From an uncultured Clostridia bacterium (lineage in GTDB: Bacteria; Bacillota; Clostridia; Oscillospirales; Acutalibacteraceae), in NCBI GenBank assembly GCA_946186245.1, contig CAMHMN010000001.1:186001-250000 (forward strand): a stretch of 64,000 bases of DNA, written 5' to 3'. The position numbers and the translations under genes are program-made. The notes below the pieces were generated by a model. It had not been told where the DNA came from, searched no databases, and was given only the letters and a program-made list of their open reading frames with translations. The stretch's first letter is position 1. Every line of letters begins with the position of its first letter. Positions 1 to 10,144 of the stretch are shown here, piece after piece.

Positions 1-380
1 GCTTCGTTCCGCACAATGGTTTCCACACGGCGGCAGGTACCGCATTCAAAATAGGTTTTGAACACATTGATATGCAGCGGGTACACGTCACAGTCCGCCA
101 GAAAGGACGAATACTCCATCTCGGAAAAATACCGCTTGTACAGCGCGCCGATCCAGTCGAGCAGCGGGGCATAGGCGCCCTGCATCATACCAGGTTTGAA
201 TTCGTGATAAAGTGTCTGAACGGCATTCTCATTATCAGTCGAGGCAACAAGGACGTCTTCAAACTTAATCGTAAAAGTATTGCTGTATTTAATGAAAAGC
301 AGCTTGCCGTTTTTTTGATAGGCGTCGTTCATCAAAGAGGCAACTAAGCTGTTAACGTCTTTTTTTGAAGTACCTTCCAC
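1..380 (-). CDS. hypothetical protein, 3' part outside window (GTG start at 380)
   Basis: Open minus-strand frame VEGTSKKDVNSLVASLMNDAYQKNGKLLFIKYSNTFTIKFEDV...FKTYFECGTCRRVETIVRNEA runs off the window edge; AAAGGA upstream. Confidence 0.6.
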   Translation of the reverse strand, partial: MEGTSKKDVNSLVASLMNDAYQKNGKLLFIKYSNTFTIKFEDVLVASTDNENAVQTLYHEFKPGMMQGAYAPLLDWIGALYKRYFSEMEYSSFLADCDVYPLHINVFKTYFECGTCRRVETIVRNE

Positions 381-518
381 TTATGATCATTCCTTTGCGC
401 AATTGATGAGAACTTATATATAAATAATTATATCAATAAATCGCAAAAATTTCAACATTTTTTTAAAATAATTTGTTATTTTTTTGAAAGAATTCGGTTA
501 TGATTTCCGTTATCGGAT

Positions 519-2198
519 TTACTTGTAGAAACCGGCGTTGTTAAGCAGTTCTTCGGCGGTTTGGAGCATGGTATCGGAGATGATTTCACCGCCGTTGATA
601 CGGGCAAGCTCCTGCTTTCGCTGCTCAAAGTTCAGAGGGGTGACGGAAGTAAATGTCCTGCCGCCGGAAACATTCTTTTTGATCAGCAGATGGGTGTCAG
701 CCTGTGCGGCCATCTGTGCCAGATGAGTAATGCAGATGATCTGCCGGGTACTGGAAACCTCGTGGAGCTTGACGCCTACCTTGTGAGCCGCTCTTCCGCT
801 GATGCCGGTGTCGACCTCGTCAAAAATCATGGTGTCGATATCGTCTATTCCTGCGAGGACGGTTTTGATGGCAAGCATGATTCTGCTCAGCTCGCCGCCG
901 GAAGCGATTTTGCCGATGGGTTTGGGAGGTTCTCCGGGATTGGCGGAGATAAGGAATTCCACTGTGTCGGCGCCGTTCGGAGTCAGGCTGCAAGGCTTTA
1001 TCTCGACTGCCAGTCTGACGGAAGGCATATCAAGAAAAGAAAGCTCACGCCCCACATCCTCACAGAATTTTTCAGCGGCAGCCCTGCGAAGTTCGGTCAG
1101 CTCTGCGGCTGCTTTCAGCGCGTTGTGATAGCATTCGCGCGCCTTTTGGGTCAATTCCGCAAGCAGCTCGTCCGAACGCTCGATGGAATCCAGCTCGGTA
1201 CGGGCTTTTTCAAGAAAAGCCAGCGATTCCTGTTCGTCGCCGTATTTGCGGCTGATTTTAGACAGCGTTTCAAGGCGGCTCTCTATATCGTTTAGCTCGG
1301 ATGGGTTGAAGTCATTTTCGTCATTTCTCGAGCTGATTTCGGATGAAATATCCTCCAGTTCATAGACAATGCCGCTGAGCCTGTCGGCAATATCAGAGGA
1401 ACCTTCACAGACTGAAGAAATGTCCAGCAGAAGCCCGCAGCATTGCTGAAGCATGCTGATTGCACCGTCTGTGTCGTCTCCTCCGTTGAGAAGGGCGTAA
1501 GATCCGCTCAGAGAGTTGGTAATGCGCTCGGAATTTTCTATGGCGTCCCTGCGTTTTTTCAGCGAATCGGTTTCTCCCACCGTGATGGCGGCGTTTTCCA
1601 GTTCGTTAATCTGGAATCTCAGAATATCGGCGCGGCGTGCTTTTTCAGCGTCGTCCGTTCGCATTTTGCTCAGCTCATGCGCGGCGGAAGCATACGCCCT
1701 GTAGATGCCGGCGTATGCGTTGAGTTTATCGCTGTAGCCGCCGAAACTGTCCAGATACTTCCTATGACGGTCAACCGACATAAGCGCCTGGTTCTCGTGC
1801 TGACCGTGGATGTTGATCAGCAGCCGACCCACAGCGCGAAGGTCGGAAATGCTTGCGGGCCGGTCGTTGATTCTGACGGTGTTTTTTCCGTCAGAGCGTA
1901 TCTCACGGCGCAGCATCAGAAAGCCGCCGTTATCCGGATCAGGATCAAAACCCAGCTCGGAAAGCTCGCCCAGCGTGGAAGGGGAGAGGCAGTCGAATTC
2001 GGCGCAGACAAAGGCCCTTTCGGCACCTGTGCGAATCAGCTCGCGGCTGGTCCGTTGTCCCAGCACCGCATTGATGGAATCAACAAGTATCGATTTGCCC
2101 GCGCCTGTTTCGCCGGTCAGCACATTGAATCCCTTGCTGAAGTCTATTTCCGCGCGTTCGATAACCGCTATGTTTTCAATATACAGCTTACTTAACAT
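519..2198 (-). CDS. recN: DNA repair protein RecN
   Basis: MLSKLYIENIAVIERAEIDFSKGFNVLTGETGAGKSILVDSI Walker A and C-terminal ASGGELSRIMLAIK / FDEVDTGISGRAA. Confidence 0.95.
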   Translation of the reverse strand: MLSKLYIENIAVIERAEIDFSKGFNVLTGETGAGKSILVDSINAVLGQRTSRELIRTGAERAFVCAEFDCLSPSTLGELSELGFDPDPDNGGFLMLRREIRSDGKNTVRINDRPASISDLRAVGRLLINIHGQHENQALMSVDRHRKYLDSFGGYSDKLNAYAGIYRAYASAAHELSKMRTDDAEKARRADILRFQINELENAAITVGETDSLKKRRDAIENSERITNSLSGSYALLNGGDDTDGAISMLQQCCGLLLDISSVCEGSSDIADRLSGIVYELEDISSEISSRNDENDFNPSELNDIESRLETLSKISRKYGDEQESLAFLEKARTELDSIERSDELLAELTQKARECYHNALKAAAELTELRRAAAEKFCEDVGRELSFLDMPSVRLAVEIKPCSLTPNGADTVEFLISANPGEPPKPIGKIASGGELSRIMLAIKTVLAGIDDIDTMIFDEVDTGISGRAAHKVGVKLHEVSSTRQIICITHLAQMAAQADTHLLIKKNVSGGRTFTSVTPLNFEQRKQELARINGGEIISDTMLQTAEELLNNAGFYK

Positions 2199-2251
2199 TT
2201 CTGAATAACCGTCCCGGGCCTGCAATTAATTGAGGCGAAATTAATGAATAT

Positions 2252-2716
2252 TTATGACCGAAGAAGCATCTTCTGCATTTCTTCTGCGAGAGCTTCCGCT
2301 TCCTTTTCGGATTTGCAAAGCACAAAGATTGTGTCCTCTCCCGCCAAGGTGCCGACGATAGGCTCCCTTCCTACGCTGTCCAATGACGCGCAGACAGCCT
2401 GTGCCATACCTGTCAGGCATTTGACGCAGACAATGTTCTGACCGCATGCGACAGATGTCACGTTTTCCGTAAACATCGCGAAAAATCTGGATTTCCCCGA
2501 CGGGTCTTTGATCCCGGTTTCGGCGTATTTATATCCGCCGGAGCCGTCCGGTATCTTGACCAGCCTCAGAGAATTGATATCTCTGGAAACCGTCGCCTGC
2601 GTTACGTTGTAACCTGATTCACAAAGCCTGAGCAGAAGCTCCTCCTGTGTGGCGACATTCTGAGTCCGTATGATTTCAAGAATTCTTTTTTGCCTGCTGT
2701 TTTTCAAACTGATCAC
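2252..2716 (-). CDS. argR: arginine repressor ArgR
   Basis: RQKRILEIIRTQNVATQEELLLRL...QATVSRDINSLRLVKIP and C-terminal GTLAGEDTIFV. Confidence 0.93.
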   Translation of the reverse strand: MISLKNSRQKRILEIIRTQNVATQEELLLRLCESGYNVTQATVSRDINSLRLVKIPDGSGGYKYAETGIKDPSGKSRFFAMFTENVTSVACGQNIVCVKCLTGMAQAVCASLDSVGREPIVGTLAGEDTIFVLCKSEKEAEALAEEMQKMLLRS

Positions 2717-2732
2717 TGTCCCGCAAGAATTA

Positions 2733-3584
2733 TCAATGAAGCATTTTCTCGGTGAATACCCGTGAAAAGCTGTTTTGTTTAATAATAATGAACTTTGCGT
2801 TTACTTTGGAACGCTTGATATGAATCGTGTATTCCTTTTCCATCTGGAATACGCCGTCTCCGTCGATAGTGAGGTAAAGCTGATTGTCGAAAGAAATGTA
2901 AGGCTCGATGTCAAGAAACGAATCGCTGGCAAAAATGACCGAACGGTTGCACATTGAATGAGGACAGACCGGTGTGAGAATGATGCTCTTGACACTCGGG
3001 TCCACCACAGGACCTCCGGCGGAAAGGGAATAGGCGGTGGAGCCGGTAGGCGTGGAAATAATAATGCCGTCGGCGCGGTATTCCAGACAGGCGTCGCAGT
3101 TGTGCATGATCCGGAAGTCGATGATATGCGACATCGCACCGCGGGAAAGCACCACGTCGTTGAGTGCGATGTTGCGGTATTTGCATTTGCCGTTGTGCCG
3201 TACCGAAACATCGAGCATCATGCGGCGCTGAATTTCATATTCCTTAGTAAAAAGGCGCGAAATGAGTTCCAGTTCGCTCATTTCCAGACCCGCCATAAAG
3301 CCGAGCCTTCCCTGATTGAGTCCCAGAACGGGCTTGTCGTAGACCGCGGCAATGGTGGCGGAACGCAGGATTGTTCCGTCGCCGCCTAAAGCAATAACCG
3401 CGTCGCTCTTTTTTGTCAGCTCGTTGATATTGTTCCCCGAAATGTCACAGCAGCCTTTGTATTTCTCTTTGTCGGAGTTAAGCATGAAAACCGTTGCGCC
3501 GTACTTGTGAAGGGCTTTGCAGAGATTCTGGGTGCTTTCGTAAATGCCGACCTTGTCGTTGTTTGGAGTAACCAGCAGATTCAT
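2733..3584 (-). CDS. nadK: NAD kinase
   Basis: ALGGDGTILRSA, NQGRLGFMAG, DGIIISTPTGSTAYSLSAGGPVV motifs. Confidence 0.95.
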   Translation of the reverse strand: MNLLVTPNNDKVGIYESTQNLCKALHKYGATVFMLNSDKEKYKGCCDISGNNINELTKKSDAVIALGGDGTILRSATIAAVYDKPVLGLNQGRLGFMAGLEMSELELISRLFTKEYEIQRRMMLDVSVRHNGKCKYRNIALNDVVLSRGAMSHIIDFRIMHNCDACLEYRADGIIISTPTGSTAYSLSAGGPVVDPSVKSIILTPVCPHSMCNRSVIFASDSFLDIEPYISFDNQLYLTIDGDGVFQMEKEYTIHIKRSKVNAKFIIIKQNSFSRVFTEKMLH

Positions 3585-3623
3585 AATTCATTCCCCGTTT
3601 GAACAGCAAAGGAGATCAACCAC

Positions 3624-4424
3624 TCACAGCCTGTCGTGTGATTCACTGACAAGCTGCTCTACATCAAATTCAAAGGAAGGAGCGTTTTCATCCTTTGCAG
3701 CGTATATCAGATATTCAATGTTCCCTTCCGGGCCTTTTATGGGAGAAAAATCCAGCCCTAAAATCCGGAATTTTTGCTCGGTCATGAGGTCGATGATTTT
3801 TTGAATGACCTCACAGTGAATTTCGGGCTCACGAACGACGCCCTTTTTGCCGACCTTTCCTTTTCCGGCTTCAAACTGAGGCTTGATCAGACACATGATT
3901 TCCCCGTTTTCCTTCAGGAGCTGCCGAACCACAGGAACGACGAGCGTCAGCGAAATGAAAGAAACGTCTACGCTGGCAAAGTCCAGCCGGTCGTCGATCT
4001 GATCGGGGGTCACATAGCGGATATTGGTGCGTTCCATGTTGACCACCCTGGGGTCATTGCGGAGCTTCCATACAAGCTGCCCGTAGCCCACATCGACCGA
4101 ATAGACCTTGCTGGCGCCGTTCTGGAGCATGCAGTCGGTGAATCCGCCGTGGGAAGCGCCGACGTCCATGCAGATTTTGTCCTTCAGATCAATGCCGAAT
4201 ACCTTGACGGCTTTGTCCAGTTTCAGCCCTCCGCGGCTGGCGAAGGGAAGCTTTTCGCCGCGAATCTCGATTTTTGCGTCGGAGCGGATCTGTGTACCCG
4301 GCTTGTCCTCCTTCTGGTTGTTGACAAAGACAATGCCTTCCATGATCATCGCCTTTGCCTTCTCGCGGCTGTCGGCAAGTCCGGCTTCGAATACGGCGGT
4401 GTCGAGTCTGATTTTATCGCTCAA
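3624..4424 (-). CDS. tlyA: TlyA family rRNA methyltransferase / S4-domain protein
   Basis: S4 domain start plus DVGASHGGFTDCMLQNGASKVYSVDVGYGQL, LIKPQFEAGK. Confidence 0.92.
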   Translation of the reverse strand: MSDKIRLDTAVFEAGLADSREKAKAMIMEGIVFVNNQKEDKPGTQIRSDAKIEIRGEKLPFASRGGLKLDKAVKVFGIDLKDKICMDVGASHGGFTDCMLQNGASKVYSVDVGYGQLVWKLRNDPRVVNMERTNIRYVTPDQIDDRLDFASVDVSFISLTLVVPVVRQLLKENGEIMCLIKPQFEAGKGKVGKKGVVREPEIHCEVIQKIIDLMTEQKFRILGLDFSPIKGPEGNIEYLIYAAKDENAPSFEFDVEQLVSESHDRL

Positions 4425-4437
4425 ATCTTACCATCCT

Positions 4438-6327
4438 TTACGCGTTTTGCGGCTTTGCCGCAAGCGGATATTGTTGCTTTAATGTATGATACATTCCGTC
4501 GGTATCCAGCCCCAGCTTTGCAAGCGCTGAATTGACAGACGCGTGAGGAATAAATCTGTCGTCTACCGCGCAGATCACAAAATTGCCCTTCCAGCCGCTT
4601 CCGCAGAGAAGCGAGCAGAAGTCTTCTCCCACGCCGCCGTGCCTGATTCCTTCCTCAAAGAAGACAACGGTGGTGTAAGCCGAAGCCGCCTTCACGGCTT
4701 CTCCGGGAACAGGTTTAACCAGGCCCAACTTCAGAAGGTCGGCCCTGCCTCCTTCTGCGTTCAGTCGTTCGGCGGCCTGACAGAGGTTGCCGAAAATCCG
4801 GCCATAGGTGACTGCCAGAATATCGCCTCCGCTGCCGATGAGATCGTAATCGTTTCCCTCTGCGGCAAAGCCTTCCGGTTTGTATTTTTCGGAGCCTCTG
4901 GGATAGCGGACCGCGGAGGCACCGCTGTACAGATACATACTCTTGTACAGCATGGGTTTCATCTCGCTGAAATAGGCGGGACAATAGATGTGAAAATTCG
5001 GAATAGTGCCAAGCATGGCCGTGTCGAAAAGTCCCTGATGCGTTTCCCCGTCCTCGCCGACAATGCCTCCGCGGTCAATCGCGAATGTCACATTGAGGTT
5101 CTGAATGGCAACGTCGTGAATGAGCTGGTCATAACCTCTCTGGAGAAAGCTGGAATAGACCGCGAAAACCGGACGCATTCCGTTTGCCGCCATTCCGGCG
5201 CAAAAGGTTACCGCGTGACCTTCGGCGATTCCCACATCGTAAAATCTTCTGCGGTAGGTGGAGGCAAAATCCGATAGTGCCGTACCGGATTTCATAGCGG
5301 CAGTTACGGCACAGACAGTTTCGTCTTCACCGGCAAATTCGCTCAGGCACTGTGCAAAAACCTCTGAAAAGGTTGTGCTGCCGTGCTTCGGTTCACCGGA
5401 GTCGATGTCAAAACCGGAAATACCGTGGAACACCTTGGGTTTCAGCTCAGCGGGCTCATATCCCTTGCCCTTGACGGTACAGATGTGAATGAGCACAGGC
5501 CGGTCGCTCATTGATTTGGCGACATTCAGTGTGCGTTCAAGGAGCTTTTCGTTGTGACCGTCGACCGGACCGATGTAAAGGAAACCCATGTCCTCGAAAA
5601 TGGTACCGCGCCGATGCAGAATGGCGCCCTTCAGCGCTTTCTTGGAGCGGAAGAAAAGCCCGTTGATCTTTGCGCCGATGAAGGGCACCTTCTGCAAGGC
5701 TCTGGAAATTTTTGTCTTGACGCGGATATAGCCCCGGCGTGTGCGGATTCCCGCCAGATAGCGGGCCATGGAACCGACATTTTTGGAAATGGACATTTTG
5801 TTGTCGTTGAGTATGACAATGACACGCTCGTGCATGCGTCCCAGATTGTTGAGACCCTCGTACGACATGCCGCCGGTCAGTGCCCCGTCGCCGATTACCG
5901 CGACCACACAGCCGTCGTCGCCCTTGAGTTTTTTGGCAGCAGCCAGACCGGTTGCCGCGGAAATGGAAGTGCTGCTGTGTCCGGAAATCATCGGATCGTG
6001 TTCACTTTCGGACGGCTTGGGAAAACCCGACATGCCGCCTTCGGTACGCAGCGTGGAGAACTGCTCCCGGCGTCCGGTCAACAGCTTGTGGGTGTAGCAC
6101 TGGTGTCCCACGTCAAAGACGAACTGATCGTGAGGCGAATCGAAAACACGGTGCATGGCAACGGTGAGTTCAACCACGCCCAGATTGGAGGCAAGATGCC
6201 CGCCGTTCTGGGCTACCGTTTCAATAAGCCGTTCCCTGATTTCCGAGCAGAGTCTGTCGATTTCCTCTCTGGTGAAATGTTTGATATCGGCAGGTGAATT
6301 TATCTTATCCAATAATGAATCAGACAT
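4438..6327 (-). CDS. dxs: 1-deoxy-D-xylulose-5-phosphate synthase
   Basis: HLASNLGVVELTVAMHRVFDSP, VIGDGALTGGMSYEGLNN, VDGHN, transketolase architecture. Confidence 0.96.
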   Translation of the reverse strand: MSDSLLDKINSPADIKHFTREEIDRLCSEIRERLIETVAQNGGHLASNLGVVELTVAMHRVFDSPHDQFVFDVGHQCYTHKLLTGRREQFSTLRTEGGMSGFPKPSESEHDPMISGHSSTSISAATGLAAAKKLKGDDGCVVAVIGDGALTGGMSYEGLNNLGRMHERVIVILNDNKMSISKNVGSMARYLAGIRTRRGYIRVKTKISRALQKVPFIGAKINGLFFRSKKALKGAILHRRGTIFEDMGFLYIGPVDGHNEKLLERTLNVAKSMSDRPVLIHICTVKGKGYEPAELKPKVFHGISGFDIDSGEPKHGSTTFSEVFAQCLSEFAGEDETVCAVTAAMKSGTALSDFASTYRRRFYDVGIAEGHAVTFCAGMAANGMRPVFAVYSSFLQRGYDQLIHDVAIQNLNVTFAIDRGGIVGEDGETHQGLFDTAMLGTIPNFHIYCPAYFSEMKPMLYKSMYLYSGASAVRYPRGSEKYKPEGFAAEGNDYDLIGSGGDILAVTYGRIFGNLCQAAERLNAEGGRADLLKLGLVKPVPGEAVKAASAYTTVVFFEEGIRHGGVGEDFCSLLCGSGWKGNFVICAVDDRFIPHASVNSALAKLGLDTDGMYHTLKQQYPLAAKPQNA

Positions 6328-6375
6328 TACTTTACCACCCTTGAAGTGATTTTAATAAACGGATTATCAATTGTA

Positions 6376-6837
6376 TTAGAGCACAGGAATAATCAAAGGA
6401 ACCAGAATGCCTGTCATGACGCCGCCGACAACCTCGATGGGGGTGTGTCCGAGCATTTCCTTCAGTTCCTTGAAATCCGGATCCTCATTGTCGTCGGCAC
6501 CTGATCTGGATTCCTTTATCATCTGATTGATGATCTTGGCGTGTTCTCCGGCTTCGTGCCTGACTCCCATCGCATCGTAGATTACAACCGCGGCAAGCGC
6601 AACCGCGATCGCAAAGAAAGTCGAACCGATCCCCTCAAATCTGGCGCAGGAAATGACCAGCGCTGTGACCGTTGCCGAATGCGCACTGGGCATTCCGCCC
6701 GCGCCGGAGAGTCGTTCGAGCTGAATCTCGTGATGAATAAAATAATTGATAATGACTTTGCATATCTGTGCGGTTGCCCATGATGAAAGGGTGCATACCA
6801 ATACATAGTTATGAAGCAATGCCATCAGTGTTTTCAT
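6376..6837 (-). CDS. divergent PAP2 family (YuiD-like) membrane protein
   Basis: GGMPSAHSATVTAL, YDAMGVRHEAGEHA signatures. Confidence 0.88.
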   Translation of the reverse strand: MKTLMALLHNYVLVCTLSSWATAQICKVIINYFIHHEIQLERLSGAGGMPSAHSATVTALVISCARFEGIGSTFFAIAVALAAVVIYDAMGVRHEAGEHAKIINQMIKESRSGADDNEDPDFKELKEMLGHTPIEVVGGVMTGILVPLIIPVL

Positions 6838-6855
6838 TGCAATCCGCCTCCAAGC

Positions 6856-7743
6856 TCATTTAATCCTGCTCCCGAGCATTTCCGCAAAGGCTGCCAGAAA
6901 CGCTGCCTTTTCACCGATCGCGGAAACCGCTTCCACGGCAAGCGCCGTGTATCTTGCGGCTTCTTCACGGGCTTTTTCCAGTCCGAGGAGTGAAACGTAG
7001 GTGGATTTGTCGTTGCCGATGTCGCTTTCCACCGGCTTGCCCAGAACCTCTGCTGTGCTGGTGACGTCGAGAATATCGTCGGTAATCTGGAAGGCGATGC
7101 CGATGTTCTCGGCGTATTTTTCGGCGATGGAAATCATTTCATCGCCGCCGTCGGCAGCGATCACGCCCATGACGCAGGCGGCCTTGATGATGGCGCCGGT
7201 TTTTCCGGAATCCATTACGCGGAGCGAATCCAGTCCCACGTGCTTTCCCTCGTTTTCCAGATCGATCACCTGTCCGCCCACCATTCCGGCTGCTCCGCAG
7301 GCATGGGCGAGAACGGCGGCAGCGCGGAGAGTGAGATCGGGCCGGATTCTGCTTCCGGAAAGCATGGTTTCAAAGGCGAGCGGCTGCAACGCGTCGCCCG
7401 CGAGAAGGGCGTTTGCTTCGCCGTATTTCACATGACAGGAGGGCTTGCCTCTGCGAAGGTCGTCGTCGTCCATACAGGGCAGGTCGTCATGAATCAAGGA
7501 ATAGGTATGTATCATCTCGACGCCGCAGGCGAAGGGCATGGCGTCCTCGGGATTTCCTCCTGCGGCGCGGCAGAATTCAAGCGCGAGGATCGGGCGGATT
7601 CTCTTTCCGGCGTCGAGCAGGCTATAACGCATGGCCTCCAGCAGCAGGGGATGCATAGAGCCGCATTCGGCTGTATATCTGTCAAGCTCGGCTTCGATTT
7701 TGGGAAGCCATTCGTTCTGTCTTGCTTTTACGATGTCATTCAT
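6856..7743 (-). CDS. ispA: polyprenyl (farnesyl/geranyl) diphosphate synthase
   Basis: SLIHDDLPCMDDDDLRRGKPSCH and FQITDDILDVT aspartate-rich motifs. Confidence 0.93.
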   Translation of the reverse strand: MNDIVKARQNEWLPKIEAELDRYTAECGSMHPLLLEAMRYSLLDAGKRIRPILALEFCRAAGGNPEDAMPFACGVEMIHTYSLIHDDLPCMDDDDLRRGKPSCHVKYGEANALLAGDALQPLAFETMLSGSRIRPDLTLRAAAVLAHACGAAGMVGGQVIDLENEGKHVGLDSLRVMDSGKTGAIIKAACVMGVIAADGGDEMISIAEKYAENIGIAFQITDDILDVTSTAEVLGKPVESDIGNDKSTYVSLLGLEKAREEAARYTALAVEAVSAIGEKAAFLAAFAEMLGSRIK

Positions 7744-7744
7744 G

Positions 7745-7975
7745 TCAGTTGTCCTCCTTGTTTGAATCAGAATAGCTCTCTTTGGAGAGCAGGTTGACCT
7801 GTTGTCTGGCGTCCCTGAGCTGCCGGGTGCAATAGGCGGCAAGCTCCGCGCCTTCTTTATATAATTCGAGAGACTGCGCCAGTTCCGTTTCGCCGTCTTC
7901 GAGGAGATTGGCTATCTCTTCCAGTCTGCGCATGGCAGCTTCAAAGCTCTTGGGGGTATTGGATATGTCGCTCAT
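7745..7975 (-). CDS. xseB: exodeoxyribonuclease VII small subunit
   Basis: SFEAAMRRLEEIANLLEDGETELAQSLELYKEGAEL. Confidence 0.93.
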   Translation of the reverse strand: MSDISNTPKSFEAAMRRLEEIANLLEDGETELAQSLELYKEGAELAAYCTRQLRDARQQVNLLSKESYSDSNKEDN

Positions 7976-7976
7976 A

Positions 7977-9182
7977 TTAATTTACTTCCTCCGTTGAAGT
8001 GTTTTCCACACGGCACGCTGCGCTGCCGTCCTGAAACTGTATTTTAATGTGATCGCCGCACCGGAGATGATTCACTGAATGCAGCGGTGCGCCGTCTTTA
8101 AACGCCACCGCGTATCCTCTCGCGAGTACGGAGAGAGGATTGAGTGCGGCAAGTCTGGAGGCGCATTCCCTGAGGTCTGATTCACAGGAATGAAGTTGCT
8201 CGTTCATCGAGTTGTCGATGCGTGAAAGGACCTCGTCCAGCTGTCTGGTTTTGTTTTCGGTGAAAATAAGTGGATTTTTCATGCACTGCGTGTTCATGAC
8301 GGAGGTGATCCGATGCTCGTACATGGTGATTCTGTTTTCCAGGGCGGCTGTGGTCTTTGCCCTGAAATGGGTCAGGTAGCTGAGAACAGCATCGCTGTCC
8401 GGCACCGCAAGTTCCGCCGCAGCCGAAGGGGTAGGCGCGCGCAGGTCGGCGACAAAATCGCTGAGTGTGAAGTCGGTTTCATGCCCTACGGCGGAAATAA
8501 CGGGAATTTCGGAATCAATGATCGCCTTGATGACGTCAACGCTGTTGAATGCCCAGAGATCCTCCATCGAACCGCCTCCCCGGCCGGTGATGATGACGTC
8601 GCAGTCCGCCTTGCGATTGACTGCGCAGATAGCGGCGGCCAGCATGGCGGGGGCGTTTTCTCCCTGTACCTCCGAGGGATAAATCTCCACCTCGGCAAGC
8701 GGATAGCGCCTTCCGAGAATATTCAGAATATCGCGGATCGCCGCCCCGGTAGGAGACGTGACAACTGCGATTTTTCGGGGAAACTGAGGAATCGGCTTCT
8801 TTCGCGAAGGATCCAGATACCCTTTTCTTTCCAGCGCGCGTTTGAGCCTTTCATACTGCTCATAGAGTGCGCCTACGCCATCCGGCTTAATGCTGTCGGC
8901 GATGATCTGATACTGCCCCGAAGGTTCATACACCGAAATCCGTCCATGAACCAGCACCTTCATGCCGTTTTCCGGCAGGAAGTTCAGCGTGCGGTTCTGC
9001 CATTTGAACATTGCCGCCGAGATGGCTGAGCCCTGATCCTTGATGGAGAAATAATAGTGTCCCGAGCTGTGCCGTTTGAAATTTGATATTTCACCCGAAA
9101 CAGTGACGTCGCGCAGAATGCTGTCACCGTCCATCAGCCCTTTGATATATTTGTTGATCTGACTTACCGAATATAGTTCCAA
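7977..9182 (-). CDS. xseA: exodeoxyribonuclease VII large subunit
   Basis: SVSQINKYIKG...VSGEISNFKRHSSGHYYFSIKD, VVTSPTGAAIRDI, GRGGGSMEDLWAFN. Confidence 0.95.
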   Translation of the reverse strand: MELYSVSQINKYIKGLMDGDSILRDVTVSGEISNFKRHSSGHYYFSIKDQGSAISAAMFKWQNRTLNFLPENGMKVLVHGRISVYEPSGQYQIIADSIKPDGVGALYEQYERLKRALERKGYLDPSRKKPIPQFPRKIAVVTSPTGAAIRDILNILGRRYPLAEVEIYPSEVQGENAPAMLAAAICAVNRKADCDVIITGRGGGSMEDLWAFNSVDVIKAIIDSEIPVISAVGHETDFTLSDFVADLRAPTPSAAAELAVPDSDAVLSYLTHFRAKTTAALENRITMYEHRITSVMNTQCMKNPLIFTENKTRQLDEVLSRIDNSMNEQLHSCESDLRECASRLAALNPLSVLARGYAVAFKDGAPLHSVNHLRCGDHIKIQFQDGSAACRVENTSTEEVN

Positions 9183-9199
9183 TCTGAAATCCCTGCCGT

Positions 9200-10144
9200 T
9201 TATAAATTGAAAATACCTTTTGCTCCGAGCAGAGCGATTCCCGCCGCGTTGTCACACGAAAAAGCAGGCTCCGCGAAATTTGCCGCTTCGTATCTCGAAG
9301 TGATACCGCTGCGTATCATCGCATCCGACATGACGCCTCCCGCATACACCAGAGGCAGTTGCCCGTATGCGGCAATGATCGCGTCGGTGATACCGATAAT
9401 GGAATTCATCACCGCCGTCAGGCAGAATTTGGCGACATACTGCTTGGACGCACCGTCCGCCAACAGCTTGCGGCACTTGTTTTCGATGCCGGAAAGAGAA
9501 CAGTCGCAGCCTCTCATGGTGGGTTTGAATCTGATCGTGTCGTCACATTCCACTGCCAGCTGCTCCAGATGAACGCCGCCGGGAAACGGGAGACCCATCA
9601 TCACAGCCGTGCGGTCTATCGCCTGTCCGGCCTTCAGATCGAGCGACGAAGCGATCAGTTCACAGTCAAATCCTGATCCGTTGCCGCTGACAATCAGCGC
9701 CTCTGTCGTCCCGCCTGAAACGTGAAAGGCGATGAATCGGCTGTTCATCAGCTCAAGCCGGCCGGAAGAATAGAGCGCGGCGGCGATATGCCCTTCCTGA
9801 TGGCTGAATTCCCTCATCGGCACGTTGAGAATGTCTGACAGAATGCGGGCGGTTGAGTGTCCTACGGTAAAGCAGGGCATATACGAACCGTCAATATTTC
9901 TGGGGCGTGTGGAAACGCTGACGCCGTCGATCCGCGAAAAGCCGCCTGCCTTTTCCCTGAGCGAAGAAATCACCTGCGGCAGCTGCACGGTGTGATGAAA
10001 CACCGCGTCGCTCTGGCGGACGCCTTTTTCACCCGGCTTGACCGGAAGCAGCATTTTGCTCTGAAAAACCTCAGCTGTCCGGGTGTCATACAGTGCCGCC
10101 GACGTGGTGTAATTGCTTGTGTCAATGCCGAGAACAAAGCTCAT
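9200..10144 (-). CDS. TsaD-like (Kae1/M22 family) ATPase paralog
   Basis: LGIDTSNYTTS, HQEGHIAAAL (HxxxH), HVSGGTTEALIV; sits between xseA and nusB and is diverged from canonical TsaD. Confidence 0.8.
   Translation of the reverse strand: MSFVLGIDTSNYTTSAALYDTRTAEVFQSKMLLPVKPGEKGVRQSDAVFHHTVQLPQVISSLREKAGGFSRIDGVSVSTRPRNIDGSYMPCFTVGHSTARILSDILNVPMREFSHQEGHIAAALYSSGRLELMNSRFIAFHVSGGTTEALIVSGNGSGFDCELIASSLDLKAGQAIDRTAVMMGLPFPGGVHLEQLAVECDDTIRFKPTMRGCDCSLSGIENKCRKLLADGASKQYVAKFCLTAVMNSIIGITDAIIAAYGQLPLVYAGGVMSDAMIRSGITSRYEAANFAEPAFSCDNAAGIALLGAKGIFNL

Noticed and set aside
561-2208. Many plus-strand ORFs opposite recN (and similar antisense ORFs throughout)
   Set aside because: Shadow ORFs antisense to strongly conserved genes, with no homology or RBS support.
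4438-4470. Hairpin ttgcggctttgccgcaa as a terminator between tlyA and dxs
   Set aside because: It lies inside the dxs C-terminal coding sequence and no T-run follows on the relevant strand.
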